DNA of 32,920 bases, taken from positions 1 through 32,920 of the forward strand of contig JADGBE010000034.1 of assembly GCA_015231615.1 (NCBI GenBank), given 5' to 3'. A program made the translations under genes and the position numbers. The DNA is from Desulfamplus sp. Lineage in GTDB: Bacteria; Desulfobacterota; Desulfobacteria; Desulfobacterales; Desulfobacteraceae. Under the pieces are notes generated by a model. It ran no database searches. It saw only the letters and a program-made list of their open reading frames with translations, and was not told the DNA's origin. Below, piece by piece: positions 32,872 through 32,920 of the stretch (within the stretch, counting starts at the first letter, position 1; every line of letters starts with the position of its first letter).

Positions 32872-32919
32872 TTAAGCAGCTTTTTGCATAGTTAGGATAG
32901 TTTCAAGAGTAAGTGGTTT
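32872..32919 (-). CDS. C-terminal end of a gene entering from the right edge
   Basis: An open frame from the window edge gives KPLTLETILTMQKAA and a TAA stop. It is too short to assign to a family and might be chance. Confidence 0.2.
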   Translation of the reverse strand, partial: KPLTLETILTMQKAA

Positions 32920-32920
32920 T

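Overview
The window looks like chromosomal DNA from a low-GC, anaerobic member of the Desulfobacterota (Deltaproteobacteria). The reasons are a selenocysteine, Tat-exported two-subunit formate dehydrogenase, a Cys-rich sensor kinase of the style common in that group, anaerobic-type cobalamin genes, and housekeeping genes (radA, rlmE, yebC) that argue against a plasmid. The lineage is inferred from gene content only.

Layout. (1) 1-440: remnants only, an amidinotransferase N-terminus and a zinc-ribbon micro-fragment. (2) 521-13296, all minus strand: fdhA (with an in-frame UGA=Sec), fdhB, fdhE, an ABC-type solute-binding lipoprotein overlapping a PAS/HAMP histidine kinase, a mazEF pair, a REC-STAS regulator, a TlpA-like protein, a 23-codon micro-ORF, a GAF-membrane-rhodanese protein and a MauE/DoxX membrane protein. 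The mazEF pair separates the kinase from the likely response regulator. (3) 13774-20317, plus strand: VF530-family protein, radA, rlmE, yebC, a secreted protein, an alaC-like aminotransferase flanked by two GTAGAGAC palindromes, and an SH3-domain membrane protein. (4) 20312-32333, minus strand: a cobalamin riboswitch with a terminator, then btuC, btuD, an MmeI-like restriction-modification (RM) gene, three toxin-antitoxin (TA) modules, a SAM methyltransferase, a btuF-like binding protein, cobI, cobL (cbiE-cbiT fusion) and cobM.

The two most striking signals are in region 4. First, the RM gene is followed by three unrelated TA modules, and each module sits directly behind a copy of the 3' end of an MmeI-like gene. 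A 30-bp core is identical in all three copies at about 750-790 bp spacing. This looks like a TA array built by repeated recombination at the RM gene's 3' end, and it splits a B12 uptake/synthesis operon. Second, five near-consensus ParB-binding (parS) palindromes lie inside coding sequences over about 10 kb (21.3-31.0 kb), so the btu-cob operon may double as a centromere-like region.

A third, window-wide theme is in-frame expansion of conserved enzymes. A GC-rich palindromic element lies inside both fdhE and cobL. Perfectly phased short tandem repeats occur in rlmE (24 bp), fdhE (18 bp) and cobL (15 bp). A Ser-rich block interrupts radA, and a dispersed ATAGGGTAGGG microrepeat recurs in the cob/btu/RM region.
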